Of a DNA stretch of 52,701 bases, positions 33,864-41,633 are shown one piece after another. Within the stretch, counting starts at the first letter, position 1, and every line of letters starts with the position of its first letter. The stretch is from positions 1 to 52,701 of the forward strand of contig CAKUAS010000015.1 of the NCBI GenBank assembly GCA_934636655.1. Direction: 5' to 3'. The translations under genes and the position numbers were made by a program. Origin of the DNA: an uncultured Oscillospiraceae bacterium. Lineage in GTDB: Bacteria > Bacillota > Clostridia > Oscillospirales > Oscillospiraceae. The notes below the pieces were generated by a model, which ran no database searches, was not told the DNA's origin, and worked only from the letters and a program-made list of their open reading frames with translations.

Positions 33864-33892
33864 AATATAGCACCTATTCCTGTCTTAGTCAA
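33864..33892 (-). promoter_or_regulatory. Promoter of the half-ATPase/HMA operon
   Basis: Minus strand TTGACT (33892-33887), 17-nt spacer, TATATT (33869-33864). ACCACTTGGT (33848-33857), just past the -10, is a perfect 10-bp palindrome and might be an operator. The -35 starts 6 nt from the trmO stop codon. Confidence 0.8.
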
Positions 33893-33897
33893 GTTTT

Positions 33898-34560
33898 TCA
33901 CTGAATTTCAATAACTGTCAGCATATCGCCTTGGACTCGGAATTTAACCTCCCTACCGTCATACTCCATGCCGTACACACGCTCCGGGTCATCGTGATAT
34001 CTCGGGCGCGGATCGTTCTCGAGCACCTCAATGAGGCCATCGGGCAGCGGAGTCGTCAGGCCGTCGGATAACTCGACGTGGAGCTTATTAAACTGCGCTG
34101 TATCCGTAAAGCCGCCAACAGCATCCGGGTGAGAATCAGCATAGGCGACGTATGGCTTAATGTCGAATATCGGCGTTCCGTCCATAAGGTCCGCTCCGCG
34201 AACGTGCAGAACGGGGCCTCGGTCGGCGGTATACTCTATCCTGTCGAGTTTGACCGAGGACAGGCCTATTGGGTTCGGTCTAAACGGCGAGCGCGTTGCG
34301 AACACGCCCATGCGCGCATTTCCGCCGAGACGCGGCGGGCGCACTGTCGGCGACCATTTATCGGTCACTGCTTCGGAGAAGCACCATATCAGCCATATAT
34401 GTGAAAAGCCCTCGAGTCCGCGCACTGCCTCTATCTCACGGTAACCTGGCTCGAACATGATCTCACCCTTTACATCCGGCGCAACTCCGCTCTGACGCGG
34501 AATACCGAATTTTGTTTTAAACGGCGTACTTATTCTTGCGATTATCTTCATTTCCGACAT
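33898..34560 (-). CDS. trmO: TrmO/TsaA-family tRNA methyltransferase
   Basis: 220 residues. Contains the TrmO landmarks KTKFGIPRQSG, GFSHIWLIW, ATRSPFRPNPIGLS and LDGTPI-like LMDGTPIFDIKPY, plus a C-terminal half of about 70 residues present in longer family members. TrmO methylates N6 of threonylcarbamoyl-A37 in certain tRNAs using S-adenosylmethionine bound in a small beta-barrel. The ATG has CAGGAG 7 nt upstream. It lies divergent to the first ABC unit across an AT-rich 90-bp region and does not share a promoter with the metal genes downstream. Confidence 0.93.
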   Translation of the reverse strand: MSEMKIIARISTPFKTKFGIPRQSGVAPDVKGEIMFEPGYREIEAVRGLEGFSHIWLIWCFSEAVTDKWSPTVRPPRLGGNARMGVFATRSPFRPNPIGLSSVKLDRIEYTADRGPVLHVRGADLMDGTPIFDIKPYVAYADSHPDAVGGFTDTAQFNKLHVELSDGLTTPLPDGLIEVLENDPRPRYHDDPERVYGMEYDGREVKFRVQGDMLTVIEIQ

Positions 34561-34573
34561 ATTAATACTCCTG

Positions 34574-34602
34574 TTGATTTTTTCCGATTAATAATATATT
34601 AT
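34574..34602 (+). promoter_or_regulatory. Promoter of the first ABC exporter unit
   Basis: TTGATT (34574-34579), 17-nt spacer, TATTAT (34597-34602). The AT-rich stretch 34586-34609 is nearly palindromic and may also serve trmO on the other strand. Confidence 0.65.
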
Positions 34603-34651
34603 ATATTAATAGTTACTAAACTAAAAGTCAATTCACCGGGAGGCGAATTAT

Positions 34652-35548
34652 TTGGAGTACGTTCTGCGCACGCAAAACCTTACTAAACAGTTCGGCGAAA
34701 AAACTGCCGTTAGAAACATAAGCATGCAGATAAAAAAGGGCGAGATATACGGTTTCATCGGCAAAAACGGCGCCGGTAAGACTACTCTTATGCGCCTTGT
34801 GCTGGGTGCTGCAATGCCCACCGACGGCAGCATCGAGCTGTTCGGCGGCGAAGAGAGTGAAAATGAGGCGCGCCACCGCATCGGCGCATTGCTTGAATAT
34901 CCGTGCATATACAAAAACTGCACGGCACTTGAAAATCTGCACCGCTTTGCCATCCTGACCGGCACCGACACCGACGAGCTTGAGGACATACTCGACCTTG
35001 TCGGCCTGAAGGGTGTCGGAAAGAAAAAGGCCGGGCAGTTTTCCCTCGGCATGAAGCAGCGCCTTGCCATCGGCATTGCCCTGCTCGGACACCCGGAGTT
35101 TCTCGTACTTGACGAGCCGATAAATGGCCTCGACCCTGCCGGTATTAAAGAGATACGCGACGTTATACTCACTCTAAATCAAAAGAAAGGCGTTACATTC
35201 CTCGTGTCCAGCCATCTGCTCGACGAGCTGTCAAAGATCGTAACGACCTACGGTATTATTAAAGACGGCGTCCTCATAGAGCAGATAACGGCAAAGGAGC
35301 TTGAGAGCCGCTGCCGCCATCACCTGAAGCTCAGGGTAAATAATGTCCAGAAAGCGGCGGCGCTTTTATCGTGCATAGTCAAGCCTGAGGCTATCAAGGT
35401 CCGGGACGACTGCATCTACATGTACGACCGGCTTGACCAGAGCGACCGGATAAACCGCCTGCTCGTGCGCCACGGGGTACGGGTCAGCGAGCTTTCGGTG
35501 CAGACGGCAAGCCTTGAGGAATACTTTCTTGAAAGGATGGGCAAGTGA
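34652..35548 (+). CDS. ABC transporter ATP-binding protein (BcrA/LptB-like exporter type)
   Basis: 298 residues, starting at TTG (34652) 8 nt after GGGAGG. Walker A GKNGAGKTTL (about 38-47), signature FSLGMKQRLAIG (about 131-142), Walker B FLVLDEPINGLDP (about 151-163), then a switch histidine in LVSSHLLDEL. The roughly 80-residue C-terminal extension is typical of bacitracin- and lantibiotic-type exporter ATPases. It should power the permease encoded one base after its stop codon. Substrate unknown; detoxification of peptide antibiotics is common for this type, but no sensor kinase or regulator is adjacent. Confidence 0.93.
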   Translation: MEYVLRTQNLTKQFGEKTAVRNISMQIKKGEIYGFIGKNGAGKTTLMRLVLGAAMPTDGSIELFGGEESENEARHRIGALLEYPCIYKNCTALENLHRFAILTGTDTDELEDILDLVGLKGVGKKKAGQFSLGMKQRLAIGIALLGHPEFLVLDEPINGLDPAGIKEIRDVILTLNQKKGVTFLVSSHLLDELSKIVTTYGIIKDGVLIEQITAKELESRCRHHLKLRVNNVQKAAALLSCIVKPEAIKVRDDCIYMYDRLDQSDRINRLLVRHGVRVSELSVQTASLEEYFLERMGK

Positions 35549-35549
35549 C

Positions 35550-36305
35550 ATGGGAAAGCTTTTGCACTTTGAATTTCACAAGCTCATCAGGCAAAAGAGC
35601 TTTTACATCTGCCTGGCCGTTGCAGTGGCCATGCTCGTAGTTTCGGCATACACCTCTCAGCTTATGAACAAGGACGGCTTAGACCCCGCCGAACTCGGGC
35701 TGAGCGGCATGAACTTCATGATAGGCTCGGCCTCCGGCGGTGTCCTGAGCATGGTCATAGGCGTGTTCGTCCCCCTTTTCGCGTGCGAAGACTATGTATC
35801 CGGTACGATACGAAACATTGTTACGCGCGGCTATACGCGCCTCGGCATATTTTCGGCAAAGCTGATTGCCGTTTTGTTCGCCTCTGCGTTCATGACGATA
35901 GTATGTATGGCAGCCGGTTACCTAATCGGAACGGCATTTTGGGGCGCGGGCAATGCGGCATTTGACGCAAACACAGTCAAGATACTCTTGTGTCAGCTGG
36001 CCGTCATGCTCGCTGAAGCATCTCTCTTTTACGCCATAAGCACAATTTTACAGAAAACCGGCGGTTCTATCGCGATATGCCTTGTACTGCCGATGGTCCT
36101 GACGATCGTCCTCACACTGGCGGATACGGCACTGGCCGAAAAGGAGATACAGCTCTCCGGTTACTGGCTCGAGCGCATAAACGGTGCGCTCGCTTCGTTT
36201 GACGTTAAAAGCGAGGACATGAAAAAAGCGGTGCTTACAGCGCTGGGCTACTTTGTCGTGGCAAGCGCAGGCTCATTCCTTGCGGTAATGAAAAGAGAAT
36301 ATTGA
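35550..36305 (+). CDS. ABC-2 type exporter permease
   Basis: 251 residues from the ATG at 35550, one base after the ATPase stop. About six membrane helices: the first follows MGKLLHFEFHKLIRQKSFYI, a characteristic start of BcrB-like and NatB-like permeases; GTIRNIVTRGYTRLGIFSAKL (about 90-110) matches the coupling segment after helix 2. It would form the channel with the preceding ATPase. Strong bidirectional terminator right after the stop. Confidence 0.88.
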   Translation: MGKLLHFEFHKLIRQKSFYICLAVAVAMLVVSAYTSQLMNKDGLDPAELGLSGMNFMIGSASGGVLSMVIGVFVPLFACEDYVSGTIRNIVTRGYTRLGIFSAKLIAVLFASAFMTIVCMAAGYLIGTAFWGAGNAAFDANTVKILLCQLAVMLAEASLFYAISTILQKTGGSIAICLVLPMVLTIVLTLADTALAEKEIQLSGYWLERINGALASFDVKSEDMKKAVLTALGYFVVASAGSFLAVMKREY

Positions 36306-36335
36306 AAAATGCAGAGCCAATAGCTCTGCATTTTT
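36305..36335. terminator. Bidirectional terminator between the two ABC units
   Basis: 13-bp stem AAAAATGCAGAGC (36305-36317) with GCTCTGCATTTTT (36323-36335), CAATA loop; the convergent ABC units share it. Confidence 0.93.
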
Positions 36336-36337
36336 CA

Positions 36338-36949
36338 TTAAAATTCTTTATTTTCGTATACTTTCTGCGATATAAGCCACGAGGCTGTAAAAAGCAGGAT
36401 CGAAACGGCAAGCGCAGCAATACAGAAAGACTTTGCGTCAAGCGTAAAAGTGCCAAGGACATCAGGAGTCATGACGATGTAAAACACTGCAAACAGCACG
36501 GCAACGACCGCAATAAACAATATGCGCCCCTTCTCAACGCCGAACTTGAAGCCGAACGGCAGCATAACAGCCTGCGACACGAGCGCCGCTACCGCGGCAA
36601 CGCTCAGCATAGGCAGTATCTCCTCAGTGCCGGTATTACTGTTAAGAAGCGCAGCGATAAGCGTCAGCACCGCGGCCGCGGCGGAAGCGATCAGCCCGAA
36701 AACATATTTTTCACTGACATACTGCCGCCGTGAGACAGGCATTGACGCACAAAAAGTGCTAAACTTTTCGCGCTCATCATACGAATAAAGCGTGTATGGC
36801 AAAAGCCCAGTCATCATGCACGGATATGTGTAGAAGATCACATTACTTGAAACGAAAGACAGCCCCAAAAACACAAGGACTACAAACAGGAAACTGCCGC
36901 AGCATTTCCTGGCCATGTACCAATCCTTTAAAAGCAACGCGCTCATCAT
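36338..36949 (-). CDS. ABC-2 family membrane permease
   Basis: 203 residues, about six helices. The N-terminus ALLLKDWYMARKCCGSFL and the segment LPYTLYSYDEREKFSTFCASMPVSRRQYVSEKYVFG (split by the second and third helices) match small ABC-2 permeases found with GntR-regulated ATPases (YtrC/D-like and related). Its ATG overlaps the ATPase stop (ATGA); a second ATG follows immediately. Last gene of the GntR-ATPase-permease operon. Confidence 0.87.
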   Translation of the reverse strand: MMSALLLKDWYMARKCCGSFLFVVLVFLGLSFVSSNVIFYTYPCMMTGLLPYTLYSYDEREKFSTFCASMPVSRRQYVSEKYVFGLIASAAAAVLTLIAALLNSNTGTEEILPMLSVAAVAALVSQAVMLPFGFKFGVEKGRILFIAVVAVLFAVFYIVMTPDVLGTFTLDAKSFCIAALAVSILLFTASWLISQKVYENKEF

Positions 36950-37779
36950 GCCGCCTCATTTGCCATGAACACAAACAGTTCCTCTATGCCCACAGGCGCA
37001 ATACTCATTCCTGCGGGAACGGCGTCACGCCGGACGATGGCCTCAGCGCCGAAGGAGCTGACACGTTTTCCTATGACCGCCGAAGGTTCAATATTGAGCA
37101 GCGCGGACTCATCGCAGCGTATGATGCCGTACTGCTCGTAAAGACTGTCCTTCTCCTCGCAGAGCATGAGCTTTCCCTTGTGCAGAAACGCTATGTAATC
37201 GCATATTTTTTCAAGGTCGCTGACAATATGCGAGGATATTAAAACCGAGTGCTCTTCCTCACGCGTAAAGTCGAGGAGAATGTCTATCACCTCGTCGCGC
37301 ACGACGGGGTCAAGGCCGCTGGTCGCTTCATCGAGGATAAGAAGCTTTGCTTTGTGAGACAGGGCGCAGGCTATTCCGAGCTTCATCTTCATTCCGCGTG
37401 ACAATGTACTGAACGCTTTGTCCTCCGGAACATTCAGGCGCCCCAAATATGAAAAAAACTCCTCGCTGCTCCAGTTCTTATACGCTCTCTGCATTATCTT
37501 ATCTACCTGCTTTGCCGTAAGGCAGGACGGCAGGCCGACCTCGTCGAGCACGACACCGATATCCTCTCTGGATATCTCGGAGCTTTTCTTTCCTAGCATG
37601 CGCACAGTGCCGCCGTCTCTCTTTATCATGTCGAGCACAAGCTTTATCGTTGTCGTTTTGCCGGCTCCGTTTTCGCCGATAAGCCCCATTATGCAGCCCG
37701 AAGGCAGTGTGAGATTTATACCGCTGAGACTGAAGCCATCTCTATGCTTTGTTATACCTTCGATTTCAAGTGCATTCAC
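36946..37779 (-). CDS. ABC transporter ATP-binding protein (YtrB-like)
   Basis: 277 residues. Walker A GENGAGKTTTIK (about 34-45), signature LSRGMKMKLGIA (about 127-138), Walker B LLILDEATSGLDP (about 148-160), H-loop ISSH. The Q-loop region lies around EDIGVVLDEVG. It follows the GntR gene by 3 nt and overlaps the permease gene, so the three are made together. In Bacillus the comparable ytr operon responds to cell-wall antibiotics; by analogy this is a wall-stress or efflux transporter. Confidence 0.92.
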   Translation of the reverse strand: MNALEIEGITKHRDGFSLSGINLTLPSGCIMGLIGENGAGKTTTIKLVLDMIKRDGGTVRMLGKKSSEISREDIGVVLDEVGLPSCLTAKQVDKIMQRAYKNWSSEEFFSYLGRLNVPEDKAFSTLSRGMKMKLGIACALSHKAKLLILDEATSGLDPVVRDEVIDILLDFTREEEHSVLISSHIVSDLEKICDYIAFLHKGKLMLCEEKDSLYEQYGIIRCDESALLNIEPSAVIGKRVSSFGAEAIVRRDAVPAGMSIAPVGIEELFVFMANEAA

Positions 37780-37782
37780 TGC

Positions 37783-38154
37783 TCATTCCTCCATTTCATA
37801 GCGCAGCATATCTATAAGCTCTTCGTTTTTCAGCCCGCAGGAGTGCGAAAGCTTCACTATCTCAGCTATGTGCGCTTCGATCTTGCGCAGATTCTCTTCA
37901 CGCAGAAGCTCGGTATTTTTCGGCGCTACAAAGCAGCCCTTTCCGGCAACTGTGTATATAAAGCCCTCTTTTTCTAATTCGTCATACGCGCGCTTTGTCG
38001 TTATTACGCTTATGCGGAGATCCTTGGCCAGCCCGCGTATCGACGGCAGCGCCTCGTCGGCGTCAAGAGTCCCGCTTATGATCTGCGCCTTTATCTGCGA
38101 ATATATCTGGTCGTATATCGGTACTCCGCTGCGGTTGTCGATAAATATGTTCAT
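37783..38154 (-). CDS. GntR-family regulator, YtrA subfamily
   Basis: 123 residues from the ATG at 38154 (AAGGAG 7 nt upstream; an ATG directly before it is possible). The winged helix covers residues about 8-75 (PIYDQIYSQIKAQIISG, LPSIRGLAKDLRISVITTKRAYDELEKEGF, VAGKGCFVA). The short effector region of about 45 residues is typical of YtrA-type GntR proteins, which repress their own ABC-transporter operon. A matching palindromic operator lies over its promoter. Confidence 0.93.
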   Translation of the reverse strand: MNIFIDNRSGVPIYDQIYSQIKAQIISGTLDADEALPSIRGLAKDLRISVITTKRAYDELEKEGFIYTVAGKGCFVAPKNTELLREENLRKIEAHIAEIVKLSHSCGLKNEELIDMLRYEMEE

Positions 38155-38171
38155 CATTCTGCTCCTTGCCA

Positions 38172-38213
38172 ACTGTGTATACTCATTATACACAGTATAA
38201 ACACCGTTGTCAA
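38172..38213 (-). promoter_or_regulatory. GntR operon promoter with YtrA-type operator
   Basis: Minus strand consensus TTGACA (38213-38208), 17-nt spacer, TATAAT (38190-38185). Perfect 10-bp inverted repeats ACTGTGTATA (38172-38181) and TATACACAGT (38187-38196) with a 5-nt centre cover the -10, so bound GntR should repress. Confidence 0.9.
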
Positions 38214-38244
38214 GAAAAAAAGAGCCCGCCGAAGTGGGCTCTTT
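38214..38244 (-). terminator. Terminator of the symporter gene, abutting the next promoter
   Basis: AAAGAGCCC (38219-38227) pairs with GGGCTCTTT (38236-38244); seven T on the minus strand (38220-38214) end directly at the -35 of the GntR promoter. Confidence 0.92.
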
Positions 38245-38254
38245 AAATTTGATC

Positions 38255-39673
38255 TTACTTTTTCTTATTTTCGAGAGTTTCGCTGCTGCCGGCTTTGGCG
38301 CTGGCTGCTACCAGTCCGCCGAGGGCGAGCAATGCGATGACGTTCGGGATGACCATGAGCTGGTTGAACATGTCCGTCAGCTCCCATACGAGGTCATTGG
38401 AAAGCAGCGAGCCGAGGAAGATGAACGCGATAGCGATGATCGAGTACGGCAGAACTGCCTTTTTGCCGAACAGATACTCAATGTTTATGCGACCGAAGAG
38501 GTTCCAGCCGATTATGGTCGTGAATGCGAAGAACAGCAGGCAGATCGCAACGAACGCACTGCCGAGGCCCTCGCCGAACACGCTGCCGAAAGCAAGCTGT
38601 GCGAGATTGGTCTTTGCTACGCCCAGCGCATCGAGATTCTCGGAGCTGGTCATAACGCCGGAGAGTATGCCGTCACCGGTGTACAGAGTGGAAATAACGA
38701 CAAGTGCGGTCATGGTGAGGACGACGAAGGTGTCTATAAACACGCCGATCATTGCAACAACGCCCTGATCGTGCGGGCTCTTGACCTTTGCCTGAGCGTG
38801 CGCGTGAGGAGTCGAGCCCATACCGGCTTCATTGGAGAACAGGCCGCGCTTGACACCCTGGGAGATAGCCTGCTTTATCGCAAAGCCTATCGAACCACCG
38901 ATAACTGCGGTGGGGTTGAAAGCATACTTGAAAATCATACCGAAGGTCTCGGGGATGTACTGAATGCGGCAAACAAGAACAACGAGGCCGCCGATAACGT
39001 ACAGAATGGCCATAATGGGAACGATCTTCTCGGCAACGGCTGCAACGCGGTGAGCGCCGCCGATGAAGATGAATGCGCAGATGACTGCGATTATAGCGCC
39101 CATTACCCAGGACGGGATGCCGAACGCGTTCTGGCAGCTCTCGCCGATGGAGTTGGACTGGACCATTGCACCCATGAAGCCGAGCGCAAGGATGATAGCG
39201 ACTGCGAAGAAACCGGCCATGAACTTGCCGAAGCCGTTGTTGAAGGCTCTCTTAATGTAGTAAACAGGGCCGCCGGCAACTGTGCCGTCGGGATTGACGA
39301 CGCGGGTCTTCTGTGCGAGGACTGCCTCGGCGTAGATGGTGCTCATGCCGAAGAATGCGATGATCCACATCCAGAAGATAGCGCCCGGGCCGCCGACAAG
39401 AATAGCGCCGCATGCACCGACAATGTTGCCGGTACCGACCTGCGCCGCAATTGCCGTCGCAAGCGCCTGGAACGAGCTCATGCCGCCCTCATGCTTGCCG
39501 CCGTGAAGCGAGAAGTTACCGAACACTTTGCGCCAGCCTTCGCCAAAGCAGCGGATCTGGACAAACTTCGTTCTGAAGCTGAAATACAGACCGCAGCCGA
39601 CGAGCATGATTATAAGAATATAATCCGACAGGTAAAGGTTCACGGTCTGAACGATTTTTAATACTGCATCCAT
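38255..39673 (-). CDS. Sodium:alanine/glycine symporter (AGCS family)
   Basis: 472 residues from the ATG at 39673, downstream of AAGGAGG. About ten or eleven helices with the family signature in GGMSSFQALATAIAAQVGTGNIVGACGAI (about residues 63-91, longer than quoted blocks elsewhere: key parts SSFQALATA and GTGNIVG), plus GGPGAIFWMW, VKRGLFSNEAGMGSTPHAH and the C-terminal LTDMFNQLMVIPN. AGCS proteins take up alanine or glycine with Na+. A glycine riboswitch in the leader points to glycine as the relevant amino acid. Confidence 0.94.
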   Translation of the reverse strand: MDAVLKIVQTVNLYLSDYILIIMLVGCGLYFSFRTKFVQIRCFGEGWRKVFGNFSLHGGKHEGGMSSFQALATAIAAQVGTGNIVGACGAILVGGPGAIFWMWIIAFFGMSTIYAEAVLAQKTRVVNPDGTVAGGPVYYIKRAFNNGFGKFMAGFFAVAIILALGFMGAMVQSNSIGESCQNAFGIPSWVMGAIIAVICAFIFIGGAHRVAAVAEKIVPIMAILYVIGGLVVLVCRIQYIPETFGMIFKYAFNPTAVIGGSIGFAIKQAISQGVKRGLFSNEAGMGSTPHAHAQAKVKSPHDQGVVAMIGVFIDTFVVLTMTALVVISTLYTGDGILSGVMTSSENLDALGVAKTNLAQLAFGSVFGEGLGSAFVAICLLFFAFTTIIGWNLFGRINIEYLFGKKAVLPYSIIAIAFIFLGSLLSNDLVWELTDMFNQLMVIPNVIALLALGGLVAASAKAGSSETLENKKK

Positions 39674-39701
39674 TTTCTTTTTTCCTCCTTGTTTTAGCAA
39701 C

Positions 39702-39728
39702 AAAAAAACTGCTGAAACATTTCAGCAG
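39702..39728 (-). terminator. Expression-platform terminator of the glycine riboswitch
   Basis: CTGCTGAAA (39709-39717) pairs with TTTCAGCAG (39720-39728); on the minus strand seven T follow (39708-39702), just before the symporter ribosome site. Confidence 0.82.
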
Positions 39729-39769
39729 CTCCGGAGACATATCAGAAAAACATATTAAAATCAAAATTT

Positions 39770-39900
39770 ATGCTTTCCTCTGTCCTTTGGCCTGAGAGAT
39801 TCGGCGCGGTACACGCCTTACACCTTCGGCACCCTTTCGGGATTCTCCAGAGCATCCTCCGCCTCCAGTCTCTCGCGATCCTTGAGGTTTCACAGGATTT
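39770..39900 (-). ncRNA. Glycine riboswitch
   Basis: On the minus strand the conserved aptamer end CTCTCAGGCCAAAGGACAG is at 39798-39780, preceded by TGCCGAAGGTGTAAGGC and a GAGAGACTGGAGG start (about 39882-39865), the order expected of a gcvT-type aptamer. One clear aptamer is visible; the upstream part may be a second, vestigial one. The terminator at 39702-39728 is the likely switch. Whether glycine turns the symporter on or off cannot be read from sequence. Confidence 0.88.
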
Positions 39901-39908
39901 ATGAGCGT

Positions 39909-39937
39909 ATGTTAGCACAATGTTCACAGTATGTCAA
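39909..39937 (-). promoter_or_regulatory. Promoter of the glycine riboswitch-symporter unit
   Basis: Minus strand TTGACA (39937-39932), 17-nt spacer, TAACAT (39914-39909). Confidence 0.82.
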
Positions 39938-40052
39938 CAACTTTAAAGCGTTAAATTAATATTTATTATTCTGCACAATTAATCCTTTGTTAACACAAAC
40001 GAAGTTCACATATACTACAATGGTTAAACTTCCGTGAAAGGACGGTTTTAAA

Positions 40053-40922
40053 ATGAAAAACGTAATTTCCCTTATTCTCTGCGTTTTGATGCTCGGCAGC
40101 TGTGTTGCCTTTGCCGATACCATCGAAGGCAGCCGCACGGTTATAGGCGCTGACCTCGACGCGGACGAGATCGCATATGTATACAAGGAATTCGGTATCT
40201 CTCAGGGCGACGTCAAGGAGCTGACGGTAACGAACTCCGAAGAACGCGAGTACCTCAAGGGACTTGTTGACGAGAGCCTTATCGGCACAAAGTCCATCTC
40301 GTGTGTGTACATTGAGGCTCTCGCCGACGGCAAAGGACTTGACGTTCAGGTCAAAAACATCACCTGGTGCACCCCGGACATGTACATGAACGCAATGGTC
40401 ACAGCCGGCATCACCGACGCGAATGTCAGGATCGTCGCGCCCTTCAACGTCTCCGGCACGGCGGCGCTCACGGGCATATATAAGGCCTATGAAGACATAA
40501 CCGGTAAGAAGCTCGACGAGGATGCAAAGCTCGTAGGCACGCAGGAACTCACCGTTACGGCCGAGCTCGCCGAGGAGATCGGCAGCGCGGATTCCGCGGC
40601 CATAGTCAATGAACTCAAGCTCATCCTCGACCAGACAAAGGATATGACCGACGATCAGCTGCGCGAGGAGATCAAAAAGATCGCCGATGAGTATAACGTC
40701 ACCCTCAACGACAGCCAGATAGACAGTCTCATTTCCCTGTGCCGCTCAATGGAGAAGCTCGACACCGCCGCTCTCAAGGAAAAGGTAGAGCAGGTTCAGC
40801 AGTACCTCAAGGACATCGTCGCCAAACAGGGCGAGATAAAGCAGTTTCTCTCCAACGTTGCCGACACGGTGACCGAGTTTGTAAACAAGGTCGTCGACTT
40901 CATCCGCGGCATCTTCGGCTGA
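40053..40922 (+). CDS. DUF1002 secreted protein (YpuA-like)
   Basis: 289 residues. Signal peptide MKNVISLILCVLMLGSCVAFA; cleavage after AFA is more likely than lipidation. The mature protein begins with the DUF1002 pattern (TVIGADLDADEIAYVYKEFG, VKELTVTNSEEREYLKGL, SISCVYIEALADGKGLDVQ, NITWCTPDMYMNAMVTAGI) and ends in an alpha-helical, partly coiled-coil tail with an amphipathic FVNKVVDFIRGIFG end. Function of DUF1002 is unknown; in Firmicutes it is extracellular and sometimes stress-induced. AAAGGACGG precedes the ATG. A clear promoter is not seen in 39938-40052. Confidence 0.85.
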   Translation: MKNVISLILCVLMLGSCVAFADTIEGSRTVIGADLDADEIAYVYKEFGISQGDVKELTVTNSEEREYLKGLVDESLIGTKSISCVYIEALADGKGLDVQVKNITWCTPDMYMNAMVTAGITDANVRIVAPFNVSGTAALTGIYKAYEDITGKKLDEDAKLVGTQELTVTAELAEEIGSADSAAIVNELKLILDQTKDMTDDQLREEIKKIADEYNVTLNDSQIDSLISLCRSMEKLDTAALKEKVEQVQQYLKDIVAKQGEIKQFLSNVADTVTEFVNKVVDFIRGIFG

Positions 40923-40935
40923 TAACAGAACAGAT

Positions 40936-40966
40936 AAAAAAATCCGCTCATAGAGCGGATTTTTTT
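40936..40966. terminator. Bidirectional terminator between DUF1002 and the SMR gene
   Basis: 14-bp stem AAAAAAATCCGCTC (40936-40949) with its complement (40953-40966), ATA loop. The stop codon of the SMR gene overlaps its end. Confidence 0.93.
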
Positions 40967-41276
40967 ATGCCAGTCTCAGTCCGATAACGCCGAGGAGCAC
41001 CAGCGCCATGAAAACGAGCTTTTTGGAGCTTTTGCTCTCTTTAAATACGATTATGCCGAACAGAACGTTAAACAGCGTTCCGAGCCCGGTCCACACGGCG
41101 TAGGATACTCCGAGAGGCAACGTTTTTGTCGCGATGGAAAGCAGGCCAATGCTTATGCAGGAGCACACGAGCGTGAGGACGGTGTATTTTACGTTCTTAA
41201 GCCCGTTTGAGAGCTTCATAAACACCGCAAAGGCAAGCTCAAAAAAGCTTGCTATGACAAGAATGAGCCACATCAT
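40965..41276 (-). CDS. Small multidrug resistance (SMR) family subunit, second of a pair
   Basis: 103 residues, four helices. The membrane-embedded Glu (SFFELAFAVFMKLSNGL, Glu13) is present, with GVSYAVWTGLGTLFNVLFG in helices 3-4. Its ATG overlaps the stop of the other SMR gene (ATGA). Paired SMR genes make antiparallel heterodimers, as in EbrAB or YkkCD. End of the nrd operon. Confidence 0.9.
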   Translation of the reverse strand: MMWLILVIASFFELAFAVFMKLSNGLKNVKYTVLTLVCSCISIGLLSIATKTLPLGVSYAVWTGLGTLFNVLFGIIVFKESKSSKKLVFMALVLLGVIGLRLA

Positions 41277-41620
41277 TTTTTGCTATCCTCCTCATCACAG
41301 AGCTTGAGCCCCAAAATGCCGACTATGAGAAGACCTAACGAAATCAGCTTTAAGGGGCTTGCGCCCTCCTTGAGGACAAAAATGCTTATGAGAGTCGTTC
41401 CGACGACGCCTATGCCCGTGAATACGGCGTAGCCCAGTCCGATGCCGAGGACATTTACGGCCTTTCCGAGGCAGAAGAAGCTCACCGCGAGAACAATGAT
41501 AGTAACTACGCTCGGCCAGAACACCGTAAAGCCCTGACTCAGCTTCATACCGTAGGCCCAGATTATCTCCATGAGGCCGGACGCGACAAGAAGCAGCCAT
41601 GCGATATTTTTTTCCTTCAT
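41273..41620 (-). CDS. SMR family subunit, first of a pair (SugE/Gdx-like)
   Basis: 115 residues, four helices, with catalytic Glu in ASGLMEIIWAYGMKLSQGF (Glu18) and GLGYAVFTGIGVVGTTLIS. The Trp after the Glu and the YG-x-K step resemble the guanidinium-exporting Gdx/SugE branch more than EmrE; a quaternary-amine substrate cannot be excluded. It starts 13 nt after trxB, so it appears to be part of the nrdG-nrdD-trxB transcript; a link to nucleotide reduction is not evident. The short DEEDSKK tail is cytoplasmic. Confidence 0.88.
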   Translation of the reverse strand: MKEKNIAWLLLVASGLMEIIWAYGMKLSQGFTVFWPSVVTIIVLAVSFFCLGKAVNVLGIGLGYAVFTGIGVVGTTLISIFVLKEGASPLKLISLGLLIVGILGLKLCDEEDSKK

Positions 41621-41633
41621 GCTGTTCTCCGCC

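Noticed and set aside
38207..39661. 484-codon open frame antisense to the symporter, and a 528-codon one antisense to nrdD (42545-44131)
   Set aside because: Acidic or leucine-rich nonsense translations lying exactly over well-supported genes.
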